Below, piece after piece: positions 40,301 through 55,300 of a stretch of 64,000 bases of DNA. The notes under the pieces are model-generated. The model did not search any database and had not been told where the DNA came from. It was given only the letters and a program-made list of their open reading frames with translations. A program made the translations under genes and the position numbers. The first letter of the stretch is position 1, and the number at the start of each line of letters is the position of its first letter. The DNA comes from Muricea muricata (Eukaryota > Cnidaria > Anthozoa > Malacalcyonacea > Plexauridae), in the NCBI GenBank assembly GCA_963855995.1, contig OY979725.1:10502883-10566882 (forward strand), given 5' to 3'.

Positions 40301-43300
40301 CAATCCCCTCCGTCAACAACAGCAATATAAAGCTGGGGATTATTTTAGCAAACAAGTGTTAAATCTTGTGGAAAAACAAACTTCAACTCACGTCTGAGAA
40401 CAAGTGTGCAAAAAAACGTTGGCAATTGTTTTGCGATCACGGCTGTACTCAATAGATTGTTTACTGCAAAGTATTTGCACTGGACTATCGACCAATGTTT
40501 TGCCAGAATATTTACCCAGCTGAAACTACATTAATTACTGGCCAAAATAGAATGTGGATTTGATAGAACTGATTTGTATCGTACCTTCGGCAAACTTCAT
40601 TCATGCCTAAGAAATATTTTTGAGTAGTGAGTGGGTGCGTAAAAACGAAAGCTGAACGTGTAATTATAATTCCTGAATGTTGTCGAGCAAACAAATTGAA
40701 AAGTAAACAGGAACATTTCCTGAATAACTTTAACGTTGTTATACGTCCCATAGCTACGTTAATATTGAAGATATGGATCAAAATAACGCGAGAATGAGTT
40801 GTGGTGATAATTCGATTTCTATTTCAATATGATATCATACACGGTCGTAAAGTAATACAAACTTATATAAACCGCCCATCATGCTGTTTGTAGTATTATT
40901 ACTTTTGTCTGTCTGATGCTGGTTTTGCTTTGAAATCAAAATGTCATGAACTCATTCTCGTCGTGGTTTCTTTGGTATTAAAACAAGATAGCTTGACCGA
41001 ATCACGAACCGTAACTTTAATAATTCGTTATGTAATAGTTGTCTGGCATCTTAATTGTCTCGTACTTTAAATGTTTGGGTATTGTTTAGATAACAGTTAG
41101 GTTTAGTTTTGATGGCCGCTACCTTTTCCTGATCACGCTGATTGGTTAATCGATTAGATTTCAACGACCTGATTCGTTAATGATTCTTTACAAACTCCCT
41201 CCCTACCAATTGTGTCCTAACAATTCATTTTCTCTGCCATCATTACAGGTCAGCAGTCTCCTGCAGAAAGTTTTGAAAGATTACAAAATCGGCGATGACC
41301 CTTGTTCCCAGTACCATGAACTCGAGTTGCGCGATCGATGTCGTGTTATTGCGTCATTACTCGAGAATCACGCGCGGGAACGCGAGGAGATCGCCAAAGG
41401 CCACGAAGCAGTGTACGGGTTTGCGGACGCCTTTCTCAAAAACGTCTCGCCCACCGCTGAAAATGGTGGGACGGTTACTGCGGGCACGCCTAGCGATGCT
41501 AATAAGGAGAAGATGGAACAGCAGGTTAAGGAGATTTCAGAGTTGATCAGAGGCCAGAAGAAATTCGCTTTGGACCTTTGGAATGTCAAGAATACCGTGC
41601 TGGGCCAGTGTAAAGAGTTTCTCGACTTCGAAACCAACGCAAAGCAGGTATTATACCAAGCAATTTTACAAACACCAGATTTGCTGCGATTTTGCTCTTC
41701 CTAACGGGTCTATATTGAATGTATAAGGTGAAAAAACTTGACAGTGTTTATTACAAATAAAATTTTGCTATGCATTTGTGCTCATTTTCACACATTTGCA
41801 TCCATCAAGAAGAGAAACCGCCGGAAAAAATCGCAGTGTTTTTTGCTTCAGTTGAAATCAACCAAGAGTTTTACCTAAGTAAACGTAAAAGAATTGCTTG
41901 ATAATTTTACGTTGATACATTTTTAGTTGATAAAAGATACAAGTAAAGTCTTATAACTTTACTTCGTTACAAAATTGTTAGTATACGTAAAGTGTAAACT
42001 TTGCCATTTCTATATTTTTCTTTTGTTTCGTCTGTTTCTGAGGTGGATTAACTGACAACACCATGTTCGTTCCTTTAAGGCTTTGGAATGGATTCATGAT
42101 CAGGGAGAGTTTTATTTATCATCAAACTCGACGATCCCGGAAAGTGAAGATGAAGCTAAACAACGTTATGAAGAACATCTCAAGTTTACTGAAATGTCAG
42201 AGGTACATGAGGTGACTACTAGGGTTTTATGTACATTATCTCTCTAGGGTCACTTGTGTCTGTCTAGGGTCACTTGTGTCTGTCTAGGGTCACTTGGGTC
42301 TGTCTAGGGTCACTTGCGGCCCCAGTCTTGAAAAAGTTGGAATATGAGATAGCACATTGACAAAAGTATGATTGACTGCAGTTGCGATGAGGTATTTCGA
42401 TTTTCCTCAGTCTCAAGGTTTACTAGCTTCTTATATACTGTCTTTTGAACATTTCAGGAGATCAGAGAGAAAGTGAAAAACCTTCTTCAGGAAGCCGATG
42501 AACTGTACAAGCAATCATGTTTCCATAGCGACGGCATCACGCAATGGGCGACTGCGGTTGACAAAAGGTTTAAGGACTTCACAAGTCGCATGACGAAGTA
42601 CATGAACCAACTCGAGTCCAAGCTGGGATTTCCTATAACAAAATACAGCGAAGTAAGAAAGCAAAGGATTTATACATATCGACAGTGCAAGTACCCGTAT
42701 TAGTTTTTCAGTCATGCGCCTTGTAATGTACTTAAATTTAAGTTCAAAGACTTCTTAATCTTGATCTGCCCAACTCTGCACAACAAAACAGTCACCTAAT
42801 CCCAATCCTGATCTAAAACCTATCTTACTGTTTATTACAACGTTATTGTGACGTAATATCCGGGCTTTTTCCGGTAACTTTACCCCCCGGTGGTTTTGAT
42901 GCGAATGCTTCCGTGATACATCGAACATTCTCCAATATCAAAACATGTTCTCACGCCTACAAAAGCCAAACGATAGTATTTCCCCTGAAATCATCTATAC
43001 TCAAATACAAGGAGGCACTTTAACGAGTTTGGACATAGGTGCATGCATGTGCAAAACGTGACGTGATTTTTGGATTATTTTGTGTATTCGCTTTCTCGTC
43101 TTTACCATTCACCGAAGTCGCACAGTGGTAGTTGGATGAAATAAATTACGACGCGTGAAACAAAGAATTTTTTATTCAAATTACCTATCTCAGTATCCGG
43201 AATTTCTTTTATAAATATATCTTAGTCATAAAACCATGTGATATTTGTACTTGTGTTGTTTTCGTCGATTTAAACTGTTGACCTTACTCCTAATCTATGG

Positions 43301-46300
43301 CACCGGTGCAGGTAATACTCTATGATAAGCTGTTCTTGTTTGTATCTGGACTATGTGAAATAGAATTGGAACCTTTGGAGTTTGAACGAAGGCTTTAGGT
43401 CACGAGGAGCGATAAGAGAGATCGTAATTTCCTGGCAAAGCGATTTCAAAATGCGAAATGTTTTTAAGCGTCTGTTGGTATCTTTGTTAAATGCAGGAGC
43501 GGGTTATTCCTTTAACCCTTGGTCAAAGACGGATAAAAGTTGAGAAGAATCAGTTTGCCTCTGAGATTCAACAAGTTACGTGCGTTCGTCAAACACTGAC
43601 AATGTTTAAAGGAAAGCGGATGAATATTGAGTGGATATTGTCGAACGCAGAGTAAACTCAAAATTTAAAACTGCTTGCTCATCACCCTGTTTTTCATTTG
43701 TCCTAACTGTCGTGACAAAGTGATCTTCAACGATGAGCTGATCCTCCTCGTGAGCTGTATTTAATTCAGTTATAACTAATTGTAGATCTGTGCTAATACT
43801 TTTTCACATCCGTCACCTTGATCTCTACGACTGTTACGATAAACGGAAATTTAACTCGAATCAACTTCTCATCAACTGAAAATTAGACGACCGAAATATC
43901 AAACAAGCTTTCAAACGAAATATCAGACGAATTTTCTGTTTCCTGAACCCCAGTTATCCCTAATAGTATATCCTTATTTTTCAACATTTAACAGCATTGC
44001 CACTACCAATGACTGCGTTGATATATTCATGTCAGAAATCTTCGTTCTTTTGACTTAAATGTGATCAATTTTTTTGTAGAATGACGAAGAGATGCCTGAC
44101 GTGTCGGTGCTATCTCAAGCCCCGCAACATCCACAAAGTCTCGCCATACGTGAGAAGACGCTGAACCTGCGAGAACTCTCGAAGGACAGCGGTATCCACG
44201 AGCTCATGGAAGAAGAAAAGCGGAAATCAGCTCGGAGGAAAGAGTAAGTTATTTTTGTGTGATAAAAACTACAAACGAACTTCATTTGGAAGGTGAAAAT
44301 ATCGGGTAAAATTATAGAAACATTTTGCACCTCACCATGAAGAAAGCTTGGGCATAGTGTCTCTTTGACAAAGATGAGATGGATGCATGATTCTAGTGTG
44401 ATGCTTTGATTAACTGAGCTATATAAAGCTGTCGGCTAAATAAATGCGCTCCCCATCGTCTTGTGTTGCAAGACTGTTAAGACAGCTGCATAGGAAACAC
44501 AAGACAGAATGTCTTTGTCTTTATCTTGTCCTACTTGAAGGTGTAGATCCCTTCATTTTTCAAAACCTTCAGCCTGGATCCAAATTTGTAGGCGGAAGTA
44601 ATGATGTGTTCGCGTAGTGTCGGTCATTTTAATGTTGAATATCTAAAGCTTTATGCAAGCGCTGTTACATCTCGCCGAATCTGAAGTGTCACTACTTTTG
44701 TTTGCTTTCCTGGTGACGGAACACGAACGTTTTTAGCGTACCCTGCACAAGAAGTGACTGGCATAATCACGTATATGTACTCAGTAGTTCCGTATTGTTT
44801 TAACTGTCACTTTTAGTAACGATTACAAGCATTTTCCAGCATTCAAAAAACATGCTGTAGCTTTGCACGATCCAAGTAGATCTTCGTATGTGATCAATGA
44901 TGATATGTTCTCTAGAAGTGTTCGCTGTTCGAAGCTGGGTTAGACCTAACCCCACGTTAAATTTAACAATAGTTATTGAAGAGATGGTTTGCAAACTCGT
45001 TAGACTGACCTCGTTATCAGCCTATAAACAAGTGATTTTCGTTTAGGTTTATAATGAACGAGCTGCTTCACACGGAGAGGACGTACGTGACGGACTTGAA
45101 ATGCATTATCCAGGTACATAAACAGATACTTGTCCACTACATGATATTGGAACGTTGTACAAGATGCAAACTTGCAACCCAAAGATATACAACAGGAAGG
45201 GCAAAGAGTGGGCCGTATATCAAATTGAAGCCATTAGAATACTAGAATAATTTACTAAATCGTAGTTATTTTGGTATTTTTTAAGTTTTTTGCCTAACGT
45301 CTTCAAGTTTTTATAGTGAATACGTACAGTAAAACCCGCGTATAAGAACCTAAATTTTTCAAGTTAGCCTAAACAAGTTCTTATGCAATTGTAGCGTATT
45401 GTTTTTGTTAGGAGGCAGTTTTGTCTCTTTATACGGTGGAAAACAGATTCCTGTGAAGAAAAAAAAAACACATATACATACAGTCTCTCAGTAAAAGAGA
45501 CAAATTTGTACGATTATGGTGATACAAATTTATGGCGAGGAAAACCTAATTTAAGCCCAACAGTTTCTTAAAATGTAGGTTCTTATACACGGGGCTGTAA
45601 CTCAAAACACACAAGAACCAACTTGACTTCATTCATCTTATAAACGGACTGTTGTATTTGTACTTTCATTGTATCTCACTGAAAACAGCACAAAACATTT
45701 CATTCTTATTATTTCAGAACTACATGGAAGTTATGGATGGCAACCCGAATGTCCCTCCTGGTCTTGTCGGCAAGGAAGATGTGATCTTTGGAAATATCAA
45801 GGCAATTTACGAGTTTCACCAAAGGTTGGTAAACAATTTTTGTGTTAAACAATTGTAGCTTGAATGAAAAGGATACATTCAAGGATAACGAAGAAACTGC
45901 ATCTTTCTTGCATAAAGGATAAATGTTCCTTAATCTTTGCTTGCAGTGTATTCCTTAATGCTCTGGAGAAATACGAAACCCATCCTGAGGATGTTGGAGA
46001 GTGCTTTGCGGAAAAAGCGGAAGAATTCAAGATGTACGTGTTTTACTGCAAAAATAAAACTTTATCGAACAACTTGCTCATCGAACATGGCGGGACATTT
46101 TTCTCGGTAAGTTCTCTCAGTAAGTCATGAACCCTCGTCATATTTTAATAAATGCAATGCCCAAACAAACTGCATTCGCGATTTGATACCGCAGGTGATC
46201 TGCAGGGGATCTGATACTGCATCCAATCCTTAAATACGCGAGGAATAGTGTAATTTGCCAAGAGGATAGAAGTGTTCTTAACTAACAACAATGTTTATAG

Positions 46301-49300
46301 CTTTGCCACGGCTCAGCAACCGCCTACGGCTATGGTTTAAACGTTATCCATAGTGATACCCGCAATGTTTTTGTTTCGTTTTTCAACTTACTGTTTTTTC
46401 TTCTAGGACTTGCAAGCATCTTATAATCATGGACTCTCGATTGCTGCTTATCTCATCAAACCTGTTCAGCGAATAACCAAGTATCAACTACTACTTAAGG
46501 TTTGTGAGTTATATTACTTGCCTGTTTAAGGCACGCATACAATTTGCTGTCTTGCTAAAGAAATCAGAGTCCAACCAAGGCCGGATTTTACGCGGGAGAG
46601 TTGCGGAATGTTCACGATATGTACCAGTGCATGTTTGGTTTTGATTTATCTTATAAGTAATCGTTTCTTTCAGGATTTGTTGACGTGTTGTGAAGGTTCA
46701 GAAACAAGTCTTCAGGTAATGCCCAGAAAATTGTGCCTTGGGTTTACCTTCAAACTGGCCCTTCCATCGCAGTTATGCACCATGACTGCGAGCAATTAAG
46801 TGACTAGATGATAAGCGCCTTAGAATAAAGCTTTTGATTCGGCCACGTCGAGCTGTGTCCTTCTCAATTCAGCTTAGCTCTCTCAAACACCACTTATCTC
46901 TTACTTAACATACATCAAGGGATATTTGTGGGCGATTTTCAACTAGATTATCCTTATTTCAGGCTGGCCTGGAGGTCATGTTGGGCGTTCCTCGACAAGC
47001 CAACGATGAAATGTCAATCAGTCACATTCGAGGATACGAGGTAAGTTAGCAGTGAATTTTCCTTGGCGTATCCGCCTTACTATATTTATCTTCAATGTTG
47101 TTAATATGTTATGTTTTCTATTCTTGAAACTATAGGACCATCTGCACTGTTTAGGAAAAATTCTGCTACAGGTACGATGAACTACACCGCATTAAATTTG
47201 AAGCTAATACCCTTTCAGTTAAAGTTGTTAACTCTCTGTATTTGGCTTGTTGATGTGAAGTTCGTGGTGTTATCTATTATACTTTTTTTACTAGGATGTA
47301 TTTTTTATGTGGGATGCCAAGTTATTGAGACGTAAAGGCAAAGAAAGACATCTATTTTTGTTTCAACAAGCTCTTCTGGTTACCAAGGAAGTCAAAGACG
47401 TCGATGGAAAAGTTGTCTACTTGTACAAATATAAACTGAAGGTATGCAACTCAAAGGTTTTCCGGAAAAGTTTCGAGAGTCATTGTATCTCGCATGATAA
47501 CTTGAGCTGATTTTGCTGTTCAATCCGTAGTGTTCAGATCTCGGAGTGACAGAGCATGTTGCAGAAGATTCGTGTAAATTTGCCATTTGGACTGGACTAC
47601 CTCCCAATAATGACGATAAAAAGATCGTCAAGGTAAAGTGCCTATTATTAACAGGAAGTTTTTAAACCATATCTTCTACAGGTGTACTATATGATAACCA
47701 CATTAATTGGAGAGAGTGGATCTTATTTTATGTTACCCAATCGTAAATAAGGCTAACTTTCCTAACATATCAAGAGATAGAAATTACTTTAAGATGGGTT
47801 ACTGAACATGTTAAGATAAACTTTAAGATGGGTTACTGAACATGTTTAGAAAGTTTAAAAGAACTCTCTGTTGGGTGGATATCCCCATTCACCTTGCATT
47901 CAACCGAACCCAGGCTATTATTTAGTTGGATGAACATTAAAGCACACGATATTGATTTCGTTTGTCACTACAGGCAAATTCACTGGAAGTAAAACAAAAC
48001 TGGGTGAAACAATTGCGAAGTCTTCAGCAGCAGTTTCAGTTTGGTGTTTTGCGTTCCAGAAGTAAGTTGTTTTTTTTTCAATATCTCATCTGCACTCTTC
48101 GAAGTTGTATTCCGTTAACCGCTATACGCTGTGTCAACTACCGCTGGCTAATTTCATCGTAGACTCAGTAATGATATTCTCAAAATTTTACTTTTTCAGC
48201 CATGTCAACGTGTAGTTCAAGAAGTGCCTGGAAGAATCCTGATAGGTATTTAAAAGCTTTCTCATGTAAAAAGTTTTCTCGTGTTAGAAAGGTTCCCTGT
48301 TTACACGAAAACGTGCTATCGAGAAACATTTGTTCCCTTTCTTTTCAATTTGTTTTAAAAACCAAATTCATTCTAGTTTGAAACCATGTTTATCATTTCA
48401 ACTAAGCCGGAAATGCTCCAAACTTTTTTTTCTCAAAACTAGCTCCAAGTTCTTTCAAACTCTCGGTAATTGTAACGTCACACGTTAATTGGGGATCGTG
48501 CGGAATGCATCGCAGAGGGGGGGGGGGGGGGACAATACTTTCTCAGGTTCATGGCATTCAGCACGCGAGATTTAGCTAGGGTGTTGATTGCATTGTCTAG
48601 TCACTCAGCCTGATACAGTTTGTATACTGAAAACCTCGGCCGATCATGCATAGACACACTTATAAAGACTTATTGAACGCGTTCCTTTGTCATTGCAGAG
48701 AGAGCGGTGTTGTCGAAGACGATAGAGTGTCGTGGGACTTCGAGTATGGAGATAAGGTAAAGTGTTGTATGATAATATCATTCCTAGTGTTGTTAGTACA
48801 GACAAGAGCGACAAACACGTAGGATCTTTCTCTACATGAGACTATGCCAGCCTAGATTCTGATTGTCTCCTTCAGGTAGTGAAAGATCCTGTGTTTTTGT
48901 AAGGCTTTGTTCTCCTTTTAATGGTGACCTTGCAACCGCGGAGTGATCTTGGCCTAGCTGGCCGCCTCGGTGTTAACTCGCCAAGCTATCCTGTGCGATA
49001 GATCTTCGTCTAACAGCTTTGCGAGGGAAAGCTCTCGTCGAAAAATTAGGACACGAAAAAGAACCTCGCGTGCTTAGCAAACGACATGACTATACCTCAT
49101 CTCTAAGTGCTTTTATGAACGACTGTCTTGCGCATCACTGATCAACGGCTCAAAAATGCTGACACTAGTAGCAACTAGCATCTGGTGTATTGAAATCATA
49201 TTACTCAACGAGGTGTGCAGTATAACTCTTCAAAACACAAGACTAGTTCACACACGATAGTTAAGTACAATCTTTTAGGAGTCCGTACAAAAAAACATAA

Positions 49301-52300
49301 CTCAATATTATATCCGCAGATGTGCTGGTCATTTTTTATTCGAAATTCGGGAATGAGCTAAAGTCTGTTTTGCATTTTAAGCGTATTGTGGCAAAAACTT
49401 AGCGAACATTCTTGTGTCCGTGCCATTGGCGGACATTGGTTACATATAATAAAATGTCACAATTTACACGCAGACTATGTACATGTTTTTAATATGAACA
49501 TATTGACGAGCTGGTTCTAAAAAACGTAAACACAAGCTGTGACAGGATAAAGGAACTGGACTTTTACTCTAACATGGAATACGCTACGTTTTGGTGCGCT
49601 TCGGCTTAAGTGAAAAACGGCCTCGAGTTTTTTTTGTTCCGAGCATTGCGTTGGTCCATTGTCAAGTCATTATTTCGGCTCTTCTTTTAACGTCCTTGCT
49701 TTTGTGTATACGCTTAATGCATTTAACAGCACGATACATGTAAACAAGTCGATATCATAGGCACATGAAATGTGTTAATGTAGATTTAATAACTCCCAGG
49801 CAATAGTCGTGTGCGCGGATCGTAATTTTTCGCTCATTTTCACCTCGGCAGCTTCGCGAAGCACGCCAATGGAAAACAGGTTTTTGCCTATTGCACAATG
49901 TGTGATTTAAAAAGGTCAAATCGCGACCGTTCCAAATGGATTTAAGCTGTTCTCCAAAACATTCATGACAAAAATCTTTTGAAAACGACATTGAAAGTAA
50001 ATTTCTATCCGTGTTAATTAAAATCAACGTCGAAATTGAAAAAAAATTATGCAAATAAAGACTTCTACATTGATTGGTTCATCAATGAACTAATTGATGC
50101 TTATCGTAATGTAAATATTATGTCCATAAACCTAGTCTGTGTTATGACCTGCATGCGTATATCTCACACGATAAGCCGAAATAGTTCGTTTTTGCAGTTC
50201 ATTGTAGGCCTAGAACTTTCATGAAAGTTTCTACATTAGCCTTGACCCTTAAAACCCCCCGTATTTTATGCCCTGCTAGGCTTGAAATAGACTTTTGTAA
50301 GCATTCTGATGGTACTTTCAATAAAGCATGCTGATTTATTCTGCGTGTGATCGAAATTTGGATACCAGTGTTGACGTTGAAACAATTTCGTTCTGTCATC
50401 GTTGCGCATCTGTGGATGCAAACTCAACAACAGTCCATGTCTGGCAACGTTGTTTTATGGGCGACATGGCATTGAGATTTCTACTGATGGTTTTCGAACC
50501 TTGAAGTTCTTTTGCCAACTAATTTCCTTGCCGACTTCTTTTATCGCTGTTGGTTTGGCGTATGAATTACCCTTCCGTTCATGTGTACAAAATTATCCTC
50601 GCAATTTTTAAGTGGAACATATTTTGTATACCAGAGTGTCTCAAGAAACTGTGCCCTCCCGCGTGTATTCGATTGAATATATTCGCAAAACTAAAACGGC
50701 TAGCACAATCATTCTGAATTTTGATACATAGTAATGTTTGTTTTTTAAAAAAATTACGATTTTTAAAACAAAAATCCGCTTTTTGACAACAGTTAAAACG
50801 ATATTGCAAAGTTATATCCATGCTCAATTTAACAGGCCTGGTATTTTATGCAAACGTTTAGCATTCTCTAAAACGCATGTTCGGTTAAAAATACCGATAC
50901 CTCAGTTAATATTGCATCAAAATTTTATTGTAACATTTGCAAACATCAGAATTTATCGTGGTCTTTTCAGTACACGCTGCATTTTTTGTTTCGATGGCTG
51001 GTATACTTTTTTACAGTATTTTTGGACACCTGGTACATAAGCACTGGAATAATTATGATAAGAGAATAATAAAAGGATAAATTTCGATTTTTTCGGCTTA
51101 ACAAGAACGCCTTGGCTATTATTCAGTCGGTGAAAACGATAGAAACTGGCTAATCAGTTTCGTCGGCAAAGCAGTTTCGATTCCTTTCTTCCTTCCGTTC
51201 AGCTCACTATGAATGATTACCATCTTTCTGTCGGGACGGTAATTTGAAGTGGCCTTGATGCTTTTAACGCCACCAGAAATAGCCTATATCCTGTGTGTCA
51301 TTCAGTAATAGTGCCTGTTGGGGGTTAACTGGTCAATTGTGCTACAAGCTGTAGCAAGATTGTGCCATTATTGGTTATGGTAATTGTAGCACTATATGCA
51401 CGACACAATCTCGGGACCAGACTCGAGGCTTACTGAGGGCAATCTGTTGGGGGGGGGGGGGGTGCCACTGTAATCACAAAATCTTTGACAGTGCAACTGT
51501 GCAAGCATACATTCATAGCGAAATTCAACCACGGTTTGAAATTACCCGAGAGACATGACACAATTAAAGTAATTTCCTCAGAGATATGTCATCTCGTACG
51601 AATAATGAATGAATGGATAACATTAATTAAATTCCTCGGCTTTTTAGTTCAGACACACCCTCGAAGGCTTAAACCCAATTGGCAATTTTGTTTTACCGAA
51701 GCCCTGGGGCATGTGTTTTTTTCTTTCGTGTGTTATAGAATAAGGATCGATTTGAAATGGACGTCATCGACAACATGAGCACATATCGTCGTTTGAATAA
51801 TTGAATTGAAATGTCGGTGTTATAGAAGTGTGGTAGCCCCGGGGTGTAAAAGCGTGAATTCTAAAAATTGGTTCGGTCACCTTGAGTTGAACTTGAAATA
51901 TTTCAGATTAATTGATTACTTAAATATCTTGTGCAGCCTGTAGAATGTATATCAATGACCACCCAGTTCATGTAATATCAATAATTGGTTTTGCCGAGGT
52001 ATAATTTGTTGGGAACGATATACAGATATACTAAAAAAAATCGACAGCATTTTGAGGATTCGTCAAAAATGAATGCTGATGATATTATATCATCTTGGTG
52101 TTGTAGTTTTAACAGTTATTTAACCATCTTCTACTGCTTTGTATACAAAATATAAGTGATATCATAGTCATAACAATTGATTCCAAAAGACCCACGGAAG
52201 GAAAAAGTTTTCAAAGCCAAGAGAAATCCTCTAATCCGCGTGAGAGATACGTGACATTAATTAAGGTCAACTCGTTTAACTTTCCTAATTGAAATCGTAC

Positions 52301-55300
52301 CCTTGAAAGTTTGATGTAAGAAACTATTTTTACCTCGCATAAGGATCTTCCACTTATGTTCTTTAAACAGCAAGTGAGTTAATTTGAGTTATGTATAATT
52401 TAAATTTGTCACCTGAAAGTGATGTGTGAAAATTATAAAAATTTCTATCGACTATTGAATTTTTGGGGTGCATCCGGTCAGAGAAAAAGAATTTTCACAC
52501 ATTCAGATACTCTCAGGTCTCAGCTGAATATCCATTATACTGCATACTCGTTCGCAAATGACCAGCAAAAAATAATGTCGATCAACTATCTGATGTCTAA
52601 ACCTACTAAAGAAAACAGGTTGCAAGTCCTTGAGATATTTTGTCTGATCCCTCGAAGATATTTTATCTCTCCGTCTTTGTAAACAGTTTATCTACGCGTT
52701 ATAAAAAACTATACTCCATACTTCACATAGGCCTATTTTCAGCCAGCAAAAGACGCAAATTCCAAGACGCGCCATTCATAAAACATTTCCTGGTATAGCG
52801 TGCAATCGTTTCTAGAATAGATTCTAAACTTTCCGCGTTCTTTTAACGCAGTACCAGACATTTGCACAAACAACGTGAGGTCGATCAAGGTTGCCCTCCA
52901 TGTTCGATTGGCTCAGCACAGAAAATCCAGTTGTGTGGCAGTCCTCGAGATATTTTGTCTGATCCCTCGAAGATATTTTATCTCTCCGTCTTTGTAAACA
53001 GTTTATCTACCCGTTATAAAAACAATACTCCATATACTTCACATAGGCCTATTTTCAGCCAGCAAAAGACGCAAATTCTAAGACGCGCTATTCATAAAAC
53101 ATTTCCTGGTTGTGCGTGCAATCGTTTCTAGAATAGATTCTAAACTTTCCGCGTTCTTTTAACGCAATGCACGACATTTGCACAAACAACGTGAGGTCGA
53201 TCAAGGTTGGCCTCATTGATTCGATTGGTTCAGCACAGAAAATCCAGTTGTCTTTGTCTAACATTCATTTACTGTGGCAGTCCTTGAGATATTTTGTCTG
53301 ATCCCTCGAAGATATTTTATCTCTCCGTCTTTGTAAACAGTTTATCAACACGTTATAAAAATGATACTCCATACTTGGTTATGCGCGCAATCGTTCCTAC
53401 AATAGTTTCTAAACTTCCCGCGTTCTTTTAACTTGATGCCAGGGACATTTGCACAAACAACGTGAGGTCGATCAAGGTTGGCCTCATTGATCCATTAGTT
53501 CAGCACAGAAAATCCAGTTGTGTTTGTCTAACATTCATTTATCAAGGCAGAAATGTCGACTGAAATTTATGTAAAAAACTTAAATTTCACGAACCGTATC
53601 TTAACATCAAGTCGACATCTAATAACATCTCATCACCGCACACGCCAAAGTTCTTGACTCAGGTTAAGGGAGGTCTATACAACACGGGTTGGCAATTTTT
53701 TTTCTTCACAGCTTCTGAACTGGTCTAAATTACATTTAAATGACATATCTAGCTTATAATGTAAACTTGTCTTTGGTAACTCAAAAAAATCGTCTCTTGT
53801 CAAAGAGCACAAATTTCCGTGACACAAATCAGCCTGGTTAAACGAGGAAACATGGTTAATCGTACCTGCCCGTCGCATCTCAAAACAACCCGTAAAAACT
53901 GCGCTCGCTCTCGTACAACGTTACAAATCTTTCGCACGGCTTTGCCAAGAGAAATTCTCGGTAACCATGCGAGAGGATTGGTCGACGCGTCTTCCGGCGC
54001 GGTACGGCATAGTTTGTATAGCTCGAATTACACGCACCCCGTCGCGCTTTTTTCAGTGCAATCCAATGATTAATGCACTCTTAGACAATACATAAAATCG
54101 CATAATTACTAAACCAAGCCCTGTATTCAATTTGGTTTGTGTTTCCGTAGGCTTGCGACGAAGTCTCTGGCACCGAAGTAACGTACTACAGCATCGAGAA
54201 CTACACGAAATCAGCCGAGGACGAAGTCTCCTTAAAGAAGGGTCAATTCGTTGAGGTGCTCGAGAGTCCAGCGAACAACCCGCGATGGAAAATTCGCTTT
54301 ATAAACCCCGAATGTGAACCACAGACTCAAGAGGGTTGGATACCATCTGATGTTTTGAGAAGACAAGAAGAACCGCGGAGAGTTCGGAGGAACTCTGACG
54401 GCTCCTTATGTAGCAGCGAAGGTATGAACAAAACAATTTATTTGTCTTTGGGATTTGATGAATGCTTTGGATCATATTCAGCTATTAAGCGATTGATAGT
54501 TTTGGAATTGATTATTTGTTTAGTTCTTGAGCGAATTTTTTAAGCACAATACGAGTCCTTTTTGGGCAGATTTTAAAGAGCATAGGAACAAATCTAAGCT
54601 TCTGTGCGAGCCTGTAGTAATCTCTTCTTCAAAGGTCATGTACTTCAAGATTGCGAATTACTCGGAGTAATCACCACGTCAAATTAATTAAAGTTTAGGT
54701 GAATTTTGTGACTTCTCGTGCGAAAGACGTATTTGGTAAACGCGAATTCGTTTCGCCGTCTAAATTGATCAAAGATGAACCACAAAGAAGAGCAGTAAAC
54801 ATATTGGTTTAACAGTATGTTTCCGTGGATAACTGTCGGTTTAAGACTGTAGTCATTACCGGTTTTCGAAGTAATGTTATTTGATTTGACACGTATGTGC
54901 CTGAACGTATTAGCCATCCGTGTGTTTTGTAAGCTGTAGGCCACATATGCTACAAGCACAGTACGTTCACATCGGGCCAAATCATATCTCATCTCTGCCT
55001 GTGCTTGCTACTTCCGCCTTTTAGGCTCTAAGTTGTCTAGTCGTAACCCTATAGTCAGATTATTTTAGTGATCTTGCGAAGTGGAGAGTTTGCTTCAGGG
55101 CATGAAGAGATATGTGCTTTGGTAACGTTCAAGTTTTGTGTGGGAGTTGATGTATCCATGCTCCGTTTCATTGTAGTTTCGCTTTAGATCACAGATTAAC
55201 ATCTGTCGGAACATAAATTACACGATTTTTCGGTGCTTATTAGACAACAGGCCAAATTAATCATTTGAGAAACTGACAGTGGAATTACAGAGACACGTAT

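Larger units (their letters stand above)
48757..54150 (+). other. Intron 25 (5.4 kb) between DH1-PH1 and SH3
   Basis: It contains a short foldback at 48800-48912, a run of 14 G at 51449-51462, and a roughly 330-bp tandem repeat at 52625-53551. An 84-codon ORF at 53819-54073 lies just upstream of the SH3 exon but has no recognised domain. No gene or RNA otherwise seen. Confidence 0.75.

Noticed and set aside
53819-54073. 84-codon ORF just upstream of the SH3 exon as an extra exon
   Set aside because: It has its own stop at 54073 before the acceptor at 54150 and no match to the family; the phases of exons 25 and 26 already agree.
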